This document shows positions 1-12,600 of a DNA stretch of 64,000 bases, piece after piece; within the stretch, counting starts at the first letter, position 1; the number at the start of each line of letters is the position of its first letter. The notes under the pieces are model-generated. The model was not told where the DNA came from. It ran no database searches and saw only the letters and a program-made list of their open reading frames with translations. The position numbers were made by a program, and so were the translations under genes. Origin of the DNA: Cristatella mucedo (Eukaryota > Bryozoa > Phylactolaemata > Cristatellidae); NCBI GenBank assembly GCA_009760855.2, contig WPIO01000005.1, positions 4,262,001 to 4,326,000 of the forward strand, given 5' to 3'.

Positions 1-456
1 GAGGTATAGCAAAACAATTTGAGATAGAAAATCTGGTGGTATGATACCTAGCCTGACTGGGGAGTAGCGCCGCGATGGCACACCAGGTAAGGCGGTTGCT
101 TCACAACCTCGATCCCGAGGTCGTGGGTTTGATTCCTGCGGTGGGCGATTCTATATCGCCACTGCAAGCGGTGGTGATAGCCGTAAAGGCTCTTCTGTCG
201 CTATACAAAAAGAGGCTTTTCAATCAGCTAGGATTCTAGTTCTGATATGTAGGCTAAAGCCAGAGAATAAAGGAGCCTAAAAGTGAGTGACAAAATCTTA
301 AAGTCAATGTGCTTCTTGATTGGAAGCCCGTGCGGGTCAGCAAGAAGTAGTTTGATGTGGCAACTTCGATGCTCATGACAGACAGGCCTAGCTGCAGAGT
401 TTTGCACTGACTGTAAGAGCCTGATTTTTCAGCCCAGTCGACCAGCAAGCAGTAAC
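1..456 (-). mobile_element. L2-like LINE (lineage A) RT C-terminal fragment, interrupted by a SINE
   Basis: Minus-strand translation gives degraded LINE text (NSAARPVCHEHRSCH, LSLTFRLLYSLA), the region after the RT palm in L2/CR1-type elements. Homology stops at about 64 and resumes at about 239, where a SINE is inserted. The left end leaves the window. Stops and indels show that it is dead. Confidence 0.75.
64..238 (+). mobile_element. tRNA-derived SINE, family SA
   Basis: The head has RNA polymerase III promoter boxes: an A-box-like TGGCACACCAGGTAAGGCGG and a B-box-like GGGTTTGATTCC. The body shared by all SA copies reads GATAGCCGTAAAGGCTCTTC then CGCTATAC. It ends in the shared GAGGCTTTT.ATCAGCTA. 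It sits inside a LINE copy. Confidence 0.75.
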
Positions 457-484
457 TTTTGCACAGTTCGTCTTTGCACTTAAC

Positions 485-495
485 TACACACACAT

Positions 496-545
<50 letters not shown>
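485..545 (+). repeat. (CA)n microsatellite
   Basis: About 60 nt of nearly pure CA dinucleotides. The cysteine/valine repeats in translated frames here are artefacts. Confidence 0.98.
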
Positions 546-546
<1 letters not shown>

Positions 547-1642
547 GTGCTAGCCCAAAAAATCTACACATCATGGGAATTGATACAAATCTGAAACTTT
601 GCTGAGATTTACAAAATCATGGCCAAAAATACTTCCACGGGGTCAGGTTAATATGAGGAAGCAGTTAAGTAACAGATTACACATGCTGCCACCTCGATTG
701 TACTGCTAGGTGTAGAAAAACAGCATGCACAATTATCTTATTTGGCGGTTTCACGTGAACGCACAAACAGTTGCAGTTTTTGAGAGGCTGTTTTGGCAGC
801 ACAATCACAGAAGACGGTGAAGTACGACTTTTTGGATTGTCCAGATATACATCTACAGAAAAATGCACCTTAACAAGTGTGCCGGGCACTAGTTTGGGGA
901 ATGTTCAAGGTTTGAGACTTCTTGTTTTGCACATGCACATACACAGGCCAGATCTGGTTTGAAAATATGTAAAAAATCAGTGGTGCAGTTAGAGCAAGAA
1001 ACCAGCTCACTACGTATCCTGATGAAAAAAGGGCAGTAGAGCACTACAATACTGCTTTAGAAGTGATGGCAAACACACGAGATGCCAAACCATCGTGAAC
1101 CTGCAAGGGATATAATGTGTTCCCTGAAATTATGAGATCGCAGATTAATTTAGTTGAATGAATTTAGAAAACTGAGGTAGTTAAAATCTGTGAAATAATT
1201 TTAAAGAATTCTTTATTTCCTCGTTTACAAGAAAATGCTGTTCGATTTTTTCCTTTCCACCTCGTCATCAAATTGTAGCATCTCTTCGAACCATACCAAA
1301 CTTATGGTTGCGAATGGTCAAATTAGCATGCTTCAAACTCTCGATGGTTGCTTTAAAAATGCCCAACATGTTTGTTGAGATAAAGTTCTGTAGAGACGGA
1401 TACCAGATGAATCTACCTAGTGAACCTTTCTTCGCAGTAGTCCGAAGATTCTAGAAAATATCTGTCAAGAATGATGACTATTTTGGTAGCTAGAAGTTGC
1501 CCCAGTTACTACAACAAATACTGCTAACTCGTGCAAATCATTTGCTCTGGTAAAGTTTTGTTGGCCAGCAGTCCATGAAAAAACTGAATTATCAGAGATT
1601 CTTAGTCAATCCTCAGGGTGCATAGATTTTTCTGGCCAGCAC

Positions 1643-1828
<186 letters not shown>

Positions 1829-2449
1829 TTGCTAGTGAGGGGAGAGCCGATAAGAGGAACGTCTGTCTTTGAATCGAGACAGTGGAGTGACAGATGCAAA
1901 ATGCAAAAATGCTGATGCCGATCGTCAACTATCTCATAAACCACTCCCAAATCAGCTTCTTACCTAGTGATCCTGATGGCAACATAGAAGATTGTTTCTC
2001 TAGCTTTTTTGTCAAATAAATAGGTAGGACCAGAGACTTCATCCCCAATGTGTCCCTTCTGGCCTTATCATTCTCTGTTCCTTGCTTTGCCTTATTTTAA
2101 TCTATTTTTTCTATCTGACTAAATGTGAACTACAAGAAGCAAGCTCTTCAGTTTTCTTACCGGAAATGGTTTAATTACTTAAGTTGGTACCTTTAGTTGT
2201 CACAAATGCACAGTCTGCAGGGAGTAATACCCATTTTCTATACATCTGAGGCATAAGTGATTACGAAAAATACTAACTGCCTAAGGAAAAAAAAGTTGGC
2301 TATATAGAATAAGTAAGCTGGATTGTCGTCATTCATTTGAAAATTTTGCTGCAATCTAAATGAAAACCTCAGGGGCACGTTGCTGAAAGCAGAGTGTGCA
2401 GAGTCTCGCAGAGTGCGAAATGTCGTACAGCAAGAAAGGATCAAAGCTT

Positions 2450-3810
2450 AATTAGAGCTGCTTGTCATCTACATAAAATGATAAAGCCCAGGTTGGACTT
2501 AAGAAGCATCGGTAAGAAAGAGAGAGATGAGACTAAAACTATTGTAAAGCAGTGTCTGCGATGCATTAGCTAGACGAAAGGCATTCAAGAAGGATTTGGG
2601 GATCAATGGTATCAAAAGCTGCCTAGAGATCCAGGAGAACTAGCTGACATAATATACTAAGTCAACCTTTACCTCAACTGTTCCCATGACTCTGCTATGC
2701 TTCCCACTTTATTTTTGTTGGATGATATGAAGTCTGTTGGCCACGAATGCATACAGAAAGCCGTTCGGGCTGTGAGTGCACTATACAAAAAATCTCTCTT
2801 GCGTAACACCTACATAGTCTTTCTGGCTTTGTAAAGCTACAGACGGGGATACATTACATTAATACACTTGTATCATTGCTGAATCTGTTGGTTGATTAGC
2901 TCTAAAAGCTTGCAGAGAGCTCTGAGAGCTTGCGTGCTAGGTTTAACGTTTAGATATGAGCTTAACAAGTCTGACACGACTCCCTACAATCTTTGAACAT
3001 CAACTACTACATAGAGACTGGGCGGAAGGTGCTAAAGGTCTTCTGGTCAAGGGTCAAATTCTTGATAATTGGCCTGACTAAAGCCTTTTTAAAAGATGCT
3101 GCGAAAAATCCGAGGCTAAAAAAAGATTTATTATGTTTGTTATGTATGGCACCAATAAATCTAGGCATCTCAGGAGAGGAACGGTAGGTTTAGGATCAAG
3201 AGGGTTAATAGTCTTTCTAGACTTGAAAATAAACTTCAATGTTAGATAGCAATGGTATGCTTGAAAGTGGAGATTGAAGATGAGCAAGGAATGGAGGGTG
3301 AAGACACCAGCAAAGATTTGACCTTGGGGATCTCTGACTTTTGTCAATCTTTCTGACGAAGAAGCTTGAAAAACTATAGGCTAAAACGACTCAATGGTCG
3401 CTTGATATGGCTCTAAATTGGGTGCGGTTAAGGAGATAAATAAGTATTTTTTCATTGGGCATGTGTGACTGCACAATGTTCTTTAGAAGCCATACTATAC
3501 CTGGGCTACCTCTAATGGATTGGTGCGACCTACACAAATCCCCGTGAGCCTATCGATGAGAGCAATCAGTCTTCGCGATCAGAGTTTTCATGCTTTTTCT
3601 AGCTTGCGCTTAGAACTTTAGCTAGTACAATCAACCATAGGCTATTTCGCCAAGGGTGCCGAGTCAGAGAAATAAACTCATTCAGAACACCGGTAAGGGT
3701 CATGTTGAAGCAATCCAACAATGAGAGCCGATCGGATGGGGATTGAGCAGCACTGGCAAGGACGATATCTTCATGAGTGTCGCCTGATACTGTTAAGGGT
3801 TTCATGACTA
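2450..3810 (-). mobile_element. L2-like LINE (lineage A) linker/RT N-terminal fragment
   Basis: Minus-strand frames show the endonuclease-RT linker (LSLLDCFNMTLTGVLNEF), then LLRCLDLLVPYITNIINLFL and the palm motif AAFDTIDPQILLE, all in L2 ORF2 order. Many stops. A lineage B tail (2672-2862) interrupts it. It matches the minus copy at 29.3-31.7 kb. Confidence 0.75.
2672..2862 (+). mobile_element. L2-like LINE (lineage B) 3' end, nested
   Basis: It resembles the 3' ends at 35.75-35.96 kb and 52.62-52.76 kb (reverse strand), including GAAGTCTGTTGGCCA and CTATACAAAA. It ends in ACATT repeats. The opposite-strand lineage A copy resumes right after it, so this is a nested insertion. Confidence 0.65.
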
Positions 3811-5139
3811 ATTAGTCAAGAGTAATTCAAAGCATTGCTTGAGCGAGATCGTGCTGGGCGGCTTGAAAAAATGCAAGAACTACCGGGGAGATTCGCCTCT
3901 AACCCCACCTAAGCTTCATTCGAAAGATACCCAATTCGCGAACCCTAGCAGAGGCATAAGCATCCAGCAATACTTTTGAGATACAATACCGTGACGATAA
4001 TATATATTTGTTAAATAGCATAATCACTGCAACAATAGCGAAACGATAACATGCAGGTACCAAATAGTATAGTCACGAAGGGCCGTCGAAGCTGTAAAGA
4101 TGGGTGAATTTTGGAGAATATGCCGACAGAATGGTGGGTACTGAAGCACATGCCAACCTTACTTTCGCCGCAGAAACATATGCCGACAGCAAGGAAGGTA
4201 CATGCAACATGCTTTAATTGTTCATAAATGTGAAATTTGTTCACGCTATATACACAAATCAAACAGAGAGGCTTAAACATTTCCTAGCTGTCTCAAATTC
4301 CGAGTTTGAGGTATGTCGGAACCTCAACAATTCTGCACCTGCCAGATGCTAAGTGAAATAGAAGATTGACACAACTCATCGATCGCATCGATGAAGAACA
4401 GGCGATCGTGCTATTATATATTTATACAGGCTGATCCCAATTCTGAATCAAATCCTCACTTCAGAGAAAAATTTTCGCACTATGAACTTTATTAATCAAC
4501 AAGGAGCACAACACACAAAGTGCACTCAATACTACACAAGGACAGTGCACTTTCTCATGAAAAAGCAAGCAAATCACATATAAAGACCGTCACCGTACTA
4601 ATAAAAAACGCAACCAACTCATGTGTAGACGCTGGTTTCATAAGTAAACGAATGAACTGGGACAATACAACTACGTTCAATCGACCCTCTAGCCTTTAGT
4701 TTGCCAAGCAAGCTGTTAGTAACTGAACAGCACGATGAACTATGGCTGATAGCAACATGACTCAGCATGTACTATAAAGACACTGCACGAGTCATGGAGA
4801 CGTCGACAAAAGTAAGTAGTACGGCAGAGCCACTTACTTCAAGTCTTGCAAGTTCCAATCGGGTTGCAAAGCTAATCCCTACAGTCAGCACTGTTGTGAA
4901 AGTATTACATTTGGTATGCTGACTTCGTTTTAAGTCTCTCTGCTATTTTTGTTTGATCTTTCAGCACCGTTTAATAGCATCGATGTCCATGTCCTTCTTG
5001 AGTGTCTTTCATCTTGATTGGGTATAACTGGCACTGCACTACTACCGTTAAGGTCCTATGTCGGTAAGAGATTGAATAGCGTTGACGTAAACGTGCACCG
5101 GTCATTTAATGACACTTCGGGCATTTGTGCTTGGTACAC
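3811..5139. other. Intergenic, nothing recognised
   Basis: Only short open frames with no recognisable protein similarity; no repeat family was identified by eye. Confidence 0.5.
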
Positions 5140-5920
5140 ACTTTTTCATGATTCATTCTTTCACTCTAGCCGATGTAACACTTAAGTACAATCTAGGCTT
5201 TTTCTGCAGATAACACACAGCTATACTTGTGCTTTGGTCCCTTCCAGCACGGCGAAGTCTCTAAACTCTATTACAGCTTGCATTCACACTTCAATGGCCA
5301 TGAACTTTCTCCAATTGAGTAACGATCAGACAACCCTTCCTTATAGTTATATTGTTTCACTGTATTGTTCATTGCAGTTATTAGCAAACTTAGTATCTGC
5401 AGCATTTGCACGAAACCTGGGTGTTCTGTTCTTACGTGACCATTCATTAGACGATAACATCAGCTCCCCAGTGGTCTTTCTACTTTCACCTACAAAACGT
5501 TGCAAATAATCGGGCCTGCTTAGACATAGATACTACATTCAAGTTGATCCGTGCATTTGTGACATCCCCTTTAGATTTCTGTAACTCACTAGTCGCAGGT
5601 CCCTCAGCCTGTGCTATAAGGCGCTAACAGTTTGTGCAAATCTCTACAGCTAGGATTGCCTTCGTGAGCATTGCAGTTGCCACAGCACACCACTTCCCAC
5701 CGACGTGCACTGGCTCAAAATCAAGCAGCGTTTCGAATTCTAGGTTTTGTCACTCACTTTTAGGCCCCTTTAGCACGTATGCTCTCAAAGCTTGGAACTC
5801 ACTCCCGACTGATGTCATGACACCCCCCCCCGACTTTGGCAATATTTCAAAATAAGCTAAAAAGGCACCTGTTCCATACAGCACTTGCTGGGTCTTTGTG
5901 AATTGTCCTCTGTGCACTTT
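5140..5920 (+). mobile_element. L2-like LINE (lineage A) RT fragment, 3' truncated
   Basis: Broken frames follow the LINE order: LADVTLKYNLGF, then [20 protein letters not shown], then [14 protein letters not shown] at the end. The HSLAPAYL...LP segment is deleted and no ATT tail follows. Confidence 0.75.
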
Positions 5921-6004
5921 TGCATAGACACACTTTGCATAATATCACTAAACAATTGACACGTTTCTTTTTCAGTATATGTAATGTGTCTAAAACAAGA
6001 TAAA

Positions 6005-6461
6005 AAAGAACTATGTTCATGAAGTTTATTGCCTGAGGCTATCGAGCCTCAACTGCTCAAGCCACAAGCCCGTGGTATTACTGGACACCAAACGAACAGT
6101 GACAGAGATGTAAAAAATAAGATAAAACAGCCCAAAGGCTACTATAACAATGCGGCTTTCCATTAGGGAAAAATAGTACGATACAGTTCATTGCTGCATA
6201 AAAGCTCGGTGAATGAGCTCCAATGTAAAATGCAACAATAAACTACCGAATGCCTACAGATCTGCACAGGAAAACAACTCAATACATAGCAGTCGGATGG
6301 CTCACGTAAAATGAATATTGAATTCGAAAGCTTAACGTGCAGCAACAACGCCGTGACCATTAATCTAATAAATACAAACATTTCGCGAATATTGTAGATT
6401 GCCGAAGTGCATGACATGCAACTACTCCTTTTAGAGCAGACAACAGGGTGAAGATAGCCGT
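6005..6461 (-). other. Probable NIPBL 3' UTR
   Basis: The stretch follows the NIPBL stop, with no coding signal on the minus strand. The only minus-strand AATAAA before the downstream LINE fragment is at 6025-6030. The cleavage site near 6005 is an estimate. Confidence 0.55.
6025..6030 (-). promoter_or_regulatory. Candidate polyadenylation signal AATAAA
   Basis: Minus-strand AATAAA about 430 nt after the NIPBL stop codon. It is the sole canonical hexamer in the inferred 3' UTR. Confidence 0.5.
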
Positions 6462-6635
6462 CTATGCGAGATAGTCAGGATCATTGCCCGAGCTGTCCTC
6501 ATCGTCACTATTCACTTTCTTCTTTTTCTTAAGACTCTTTTTCTTATGACTTTTCTGGGCACTTTTAGACTTGCGCTGGTTCTTCTTATCGCTATGTACT
6601 CCTTTGGATCTCGGAGTAGATACTGTCGGTGCCAC
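6462..6635 (-). CDS. NIPBL: NIPBL last coding exon with stop
   Basis: Residues 1610-1666 and TAG stop at 6462-6464. The tail is basic, with a lysine cluster ([10 protein letters not shown], a plausible nuclear-localisation signal), then acidic [16 protein letters not shown]. Acceptor TTTTCCAG. The tail looks shorter than that of the long vertebrate isoform as I recall it. An alternative terminal exon in the 2.3 kb intron upstream cannot be excluded. Confidence 0.87.
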   Translation of the reverse strand: MAPTVSTPRSKGVHSDKKNQRKSKSAQKSHKKKSLKKKKKVNSDDEDSSGNDPDYLA

Positions 6636-9600
6636 CTGGAAAAATTAAATAGTCGTGCTGCGGGTTTGGCTTGCTTCAGTATCGTGCACTATTTGTGCTA
6701 CCAGTACACACAAGTTCCAGCAAACAAAGGACATGGACATTCCAATGCCAAGCAAGTAGTCTGCCATCCCTGTCCCTCTGAAGTTTGACATACTAAGGGT
6801 ATTTAAGTGAATTTTTTAAAATTCATCAACCTCAGATTGTGGCTATTCAGCATCCCTTACAACGTGTAGATGCTCCAAAGAGACCAAGGAGTCCCATGTT
6901 ATGGTATGCACACTAACCCTCCAAAAATAAGTTGATAATAAAGTCTGCTTCCTTTTTGTCACGAAGGGACAATTTTAAAAGTAGTTAAGAATAACAGACA
7001 GCTTTTAGTCTGCAAATCATGCACTCATTTTTTCTTTTATCAAAATCCAACATGAATGAAAGACTTAAATGAGCCAGGCAAATCTAGAGCAAAAGTAAAC
7101 GGCAGTAAATGGGCCAACGGATGTTATCGTGTTTTCACTTCGACAAAACACACATTTGCCTGAAAGTTGGTACTGGGTTTTTGGTACATCAGGCCAGCAT
7201 CTTAATAAATGTCCATCCCAAGGAGGGCAACTCAGTTTAGAACTTGCCTGGCAACATCAGCGAGAAAAACACGAGTCCGACTATATAGCATGCACTAAAT
7301 AAATAATCTTATAATCTAATAAATATATACTTGTAGTTATAGAAACTTGAGTTATAAACTGAAGTTAGAGAAACTTGGAACCCCTTTCAATGAGTCCCAT
7401 TAGCCCAAATTAAAGAAAAACACGTTTGCTTAATGCACATGTCTTACTTCAGATAATTCATCCACTCATCATCGAACATTTGCAATGCCAAAGAAAGCAG
7501 CTGTTCTGAATAAATGCTCTGCCCCGTAGTGAGATGGCCAGAAGGCTCACAATTTTTAAGACTATACACGAAGGATGATTCTAAAACCATACATTGCATT
7601 CCCACAGGTAACTATGGAAGTGAACTCCCCGCCACCAATACTTGCTGCCATCCCAAGTTGCTAACCCCCTCACTAATAATGCAAGCAGAAAATCCACTTT
7701 CGAGGGACTTCTATTCAATATTACTGCATTTCTTATCATAAATGCAAAAGAACCCACTGACACAATAATATTAAAAGCAGTATCTAACAAACCGGTAAAT
7801 TAACGTGTCTGCTCCAGCAAATACAGCTTATAGGGCTCCAGTTATACACTCTTTTTTATAATCACGTTCACACATTACTTTAGACTCACAATAACCTTCC
7901 ACTTTCTATCGCATTAATGATGCAACTAGTTCAATAAGTGACAGTTGTACTGATGATTAAACAGGGAACGGCCTTCTCTGCAAAATAGTATGTCTAAAGT
8001 GAGGTATCTACTGCTGCCTACAGCATGTAACTGAAGGCAAATGATTGCAAGGATGCAGCCATTATGAATGGTTAAACGGCTAGCCTCGTGCACACGAATC
8101 CCATGTAGGATGGGTTAGCACGGGTTAGACAGAAAGTGGACACTTAATCCAAAATTAGGCATTCGTAGAATCATGCAGTTTCATTTAGCTTGGACATCAT
8201 GTGAGCAAAAAAGACATTAGGTGTTATGTTAATTAGAATGGCAAATACAGCTTTGACATCGGTGACACCTGCTGTCATCTGGGTGACATTGAACGTGACC
8301 AAGGCTTGGCTCTCCAGAAAAAACCTGGCTAAGACCCTATGGGAACGTAGCCCATCTGCATTATCACAGCTCACAAAGGCCATTTTCATTCCATTGTGTA
8401 GAAAAATAAAAGAATTGTTTGGGTCTAACCACTGCATGTTGGGTAACGGCTTCTTTATCAAATTTAAGCAAATACCATGGCAGCTAATCTTTCGTGTATG
8501 TTTCAATGGTCCTGTCACCTTTAAATGACATGACCAACCATTTAGCATACCATGGAGCATAGTGGAGATTTATAATTTCCTCAGCAAGCAAAATTACTTT
8601 ACCAACCAAGTTGCAGCTTGATTCATGGCAATAGATCGATTATCTTATTTCACTAAAGCCTGGATGGCGGAGTTTTCTAATGTCCTATTAGCCAACCATC
8701 AAATATACCAATAATGTCATTGATAAAAAAAATGCATATTTGCTATCACGGCAACTCACAGGTTACTTTGCTACATTGCACAGCCAGAAATGAACAAAGC
8801 ATTTTCCTTCTTTGCTCATTCCTGATTAACATTACTCATTATAAACAAAGCTGCACATGCTATCTTATCTGAACAGTGCTTCAAATTTTACTACTACGCT
8901 GATATTGGTATATATATAATATCTCAAAAAAATAACGGTGCCTCATAACTCACCTGCACCACTGGTGTAGAAGAAAGCATATGTGGGATAGTACTGGTAC
9001 CTTCACTAGCATTGCCAGCCACTGCATTCAAACCAGTAGCATCTTGGTCGGTGGAATTATCAAGCAAAACAGCTGGAGACATCGAAGCCGTCGCACCACC
9101 TAAACCACCAACTTCGTCGCTTTCATCCATAGGATCCACGTTCATCATAATGCGACGGAACTACAAAAAAAAAGACTAAATGCTAACGATCGCCCATGAA
9201 GAATGTGAACTGGCTCCCAACTGCATTAATGTGAAAATACCTCCAAGACAAGTGCATAATGGTAAATATAGCAACTAACTCGGCTCGGCAGCGCAAATAA
9301 GAGCTAGAACGACAATGACATCCAAAATGCCTTTCCCCTCCAAATCAACAGAGTTCTTATATTCAATATCCGTATGCTAGTATAGCGAACAGGACTCGGG
9401 TGTTTAATTATTGTCCAACATAAAACAGTTCAACATCCATTTTTGTTCAACCTTTATTAATATTATACTAATATCAACATTATATTGATATTAATAAGCT
9501 GCAAGGAACACAGCCCTCTTACGTAGAATAAAAACTCAAAGAGCTCAAGATTTTAAGCTCACCGCGATGTCAGCAGTGACAGAAAAAGAGAACTATGGTA

Positions 9601-12600
9601 TTGCCGTAGTCTAATTTGACGAAGCAATGACATAACCGGAAGCACACCACACAAATATCGAATTGCACTGGCGATAACAAGCTGAAAAACTGCAAATACT
9701 CTGAAATACCTCAATGTAATCTTTGACCAGCTTTTGCCGCCCTTCATCGTCAAGATTCTCTGAAGGGGTACCCTCGCGCAGGAGAGACAGAGTCGCTGAT
9801 GGGTTAAATTTACCGTCGACTCGACGATTGATAGGTTTATCCCAAACCTTGGCAGCTTCTGAAGGTGAATACTTCTGGGCTTTCCTGGAGGATGGCAGTA
9901 ATCATATGCATCCACAAACAATATAATGACACGAAGAAAATACGGAGTTATGCAAGCTATGTAGTTTCTCACCCACATTACTTACCCGTCTGTAATAGAA
10001 TATGTGCTCTTTAGGTGTTGCTTAAGAGCTAGTAGTAAGACACAGCCTTGAGTAGCGAGCATACATTCTTGCAGAGGAAGGACGTCAGCAGGCAACATAG
10101 CCATAAGAGATTGCACGTTCTCTTCCTCATCTTCAGCTGACACGTGTTGATGCTGTTCACTACTTTCGGCCGAACCCTCTGTGGACTTATTTATAAGTGC
10201 CTAAAAATACCACCACCAATGCAGCATCAGAATCAGAGAGCCACAGGACTAAAACTGGCTCCAAGCAAGAAGTGATTCATTAGGCACCCACCTCTTTAAA
10301 AGCCTGGAGTAGATTTGATCCTGAGACTGAAACAATTATATCTATATGATGCACAGTGAAGAATGGTTCATCCAAAAGCTGGTATGGAAAAAAGGCAAGG
10401 TTGTCTGCCATATACATTAACTCCCCAAGCAACGTTTTCTGCAAAGACATAAGGACTTTAGTAGGAAGTGTGCACTGTAAGCCCAATCACAAAAGGAAAA
10501 TGCAAGTGGGCTCACCGATGTGTCATCAAACAAGTTTAACATGCTTGTTATCAAAGCTCTCCTGTGTTGCCTATTCGTCCTGATTATACTGTATAAAGTT
10601 TGGTTCAGTGCCTGTGGACATTCCTCATTTCTGAAACCACGAACAGGTTCATATATGTCCTGTTGGATGAGACGCTGAAGCCGGTAGGACATTCTCATCC
10701 CAGCCATGGCTTTCATCTGCAATCAGTCAGATACACATCCAGATGCCAAAAATTTATCGCTAACCAACGATATCGTCGGTGAGAAAGTTAACACAAAAAA
10801 CACACTAGAAACATACGTGAACAAAGCCAGGAAATCTTTTGTCGATGTCCTGAAGCAGTTGCTCGGCAGTGTTTCGAACCGACAGCTCGCAGTCTGTAGC
10901 CATGCTAATAAGGTATGGAATGCACTAAAATGGTAAAGGACGACTACATTCGACATTAGTAAGAATATAGGTAGTGGGCAGCAGGCTAGGCTGAAGCAAG
11001 CCAAGGCTGAGTAACCATAGAGAGTAGTACATGCACGCACAAGCATGAGTAATGCAATTTGTACAAGTTCTAGTAACTCGCTTCCACTGCTATTACGTTG
11101 TTCTATGAAAACAAGCTACAAACAGGCAGCACAACAAATGACACCGACCTGGACAGGATGTACAAGACCTTGCTTAAGGATGAGGTGTATAACAGTGGCC
11201 GACGAGGTTCGCACTTGTAAGTGCGAGCTGAAGTATCCCTCCAGCACCTGTTTTAAGTATACTTGCATCACCGTGCTGGCCATTCTACAAAAGGGCAAAT
11301 TACATATTAAAGTTGCATAAACAAGTAAACTTTGCCACAGACAAAGATAAGTCATTTTTATCTCAACCTACCCCGACTGAACGTCACCCATTTCCTTCAG
11401 ATCTTCTCTCGCATGCACATCTTGCCCTACAAGCATAGTAACAACAATGCACTTGTAGCATAATTGGTAGTAATTGATTCATGGCATAGTTAAACTTACA
11501 TAAGATATATTTTAAATACACACGCGACAAGGTCTGTCAAAGATATGAGGTATAACTTAGTGGAGGCACAAGGTATCACAGTTGCACTCAAGATGCTCAC
11601 TATACCAATGTTTTCTGAATGTACAGAAATGCAGGTATTTGCATCATCTAAACAGAATCAAAGCAAGCCAGAGACATAAGCTGGGTTCTGGGATCCTATT
11701 CAGTATGCTTTTATGTGCTTCTCCATGGCTATGTTGGGTGTGTAATGTCAAAGCCGATTGAATTAATATGCTCTGTCAGCTGTATCAACTCCTTTAAGCA
11801 CACTTCACTGGTCACTATGGGAGTCAGATTCAGTTAGTCTGGCTTAGCCATAGCATTTTGCTGGTTATTATAATCATAATTCGTCTTGAAGCTGTCGTAC
11901 TTGCTACTGATGCACATAAAATATTCACAGATCTTTTTCTTGCATAAGACATGCATCATTCATTACTAGATATAATTATGAAGAACCTAATGTTGTCCAG
12001 CTAACGAATGAGCCATATGCAGTGGCGTTCCTAGGATATTGCACGTTTGGGGTCAAACTACACAGATGGCACCCCTTTGCTAGATGTGATATACATTCTT
12101 TCTCAAACATATTAAGTGCCCATTTTTGACCCTCACATCCAGCGCCCGAGAAAATATGCCCCCCTTCAGTACGCCACTGGTCATATGTGTTCAGAGATAC
12201 CTGTCCAGCTAAAGGGAATGCAATTGGCCAGCAGAACGCTGGTATCATCAGCTTAAGTGGTAATTGGATTTTATCACCTACCATTTTGCTCGAATATAGC
12301 TTAGCCACACTAAACTTGGAAAATTCTATCTATTCAACTATCCCTCGGCCCAATGGCAGCAATACAGTCCAGGGACAGAATTGGATGCTTGGATGAACTA
12401 AAGGGAAATTTCGGGGATTCTAGCAATCATCCCAAGGACATGTCGAGCTGCTGCTCATGCTAACACGTGACATCTGCTTGTTCCTTATGACTGCTAATAC
12501 TAGTCGGAGCCATTCGATGAGTAGGACTCAGAAAGGATAAAAGGACCATGTTTTGAAATAATTAGGGAATACAAGAATCTGCTTGCTGCTGGAAAACGTA

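Noticed and set aside
254-574. Minus-strand frame rich in Cys-Val
   Set aside because: Translation of the CA microsatellite joined to a LINE remnant.
10723-11046. 107-codon minus-strand frame over exon 28
   Set aside because: It is out of frame with the conserved [11 protein letters not shown] frame, which has proper splice borders.
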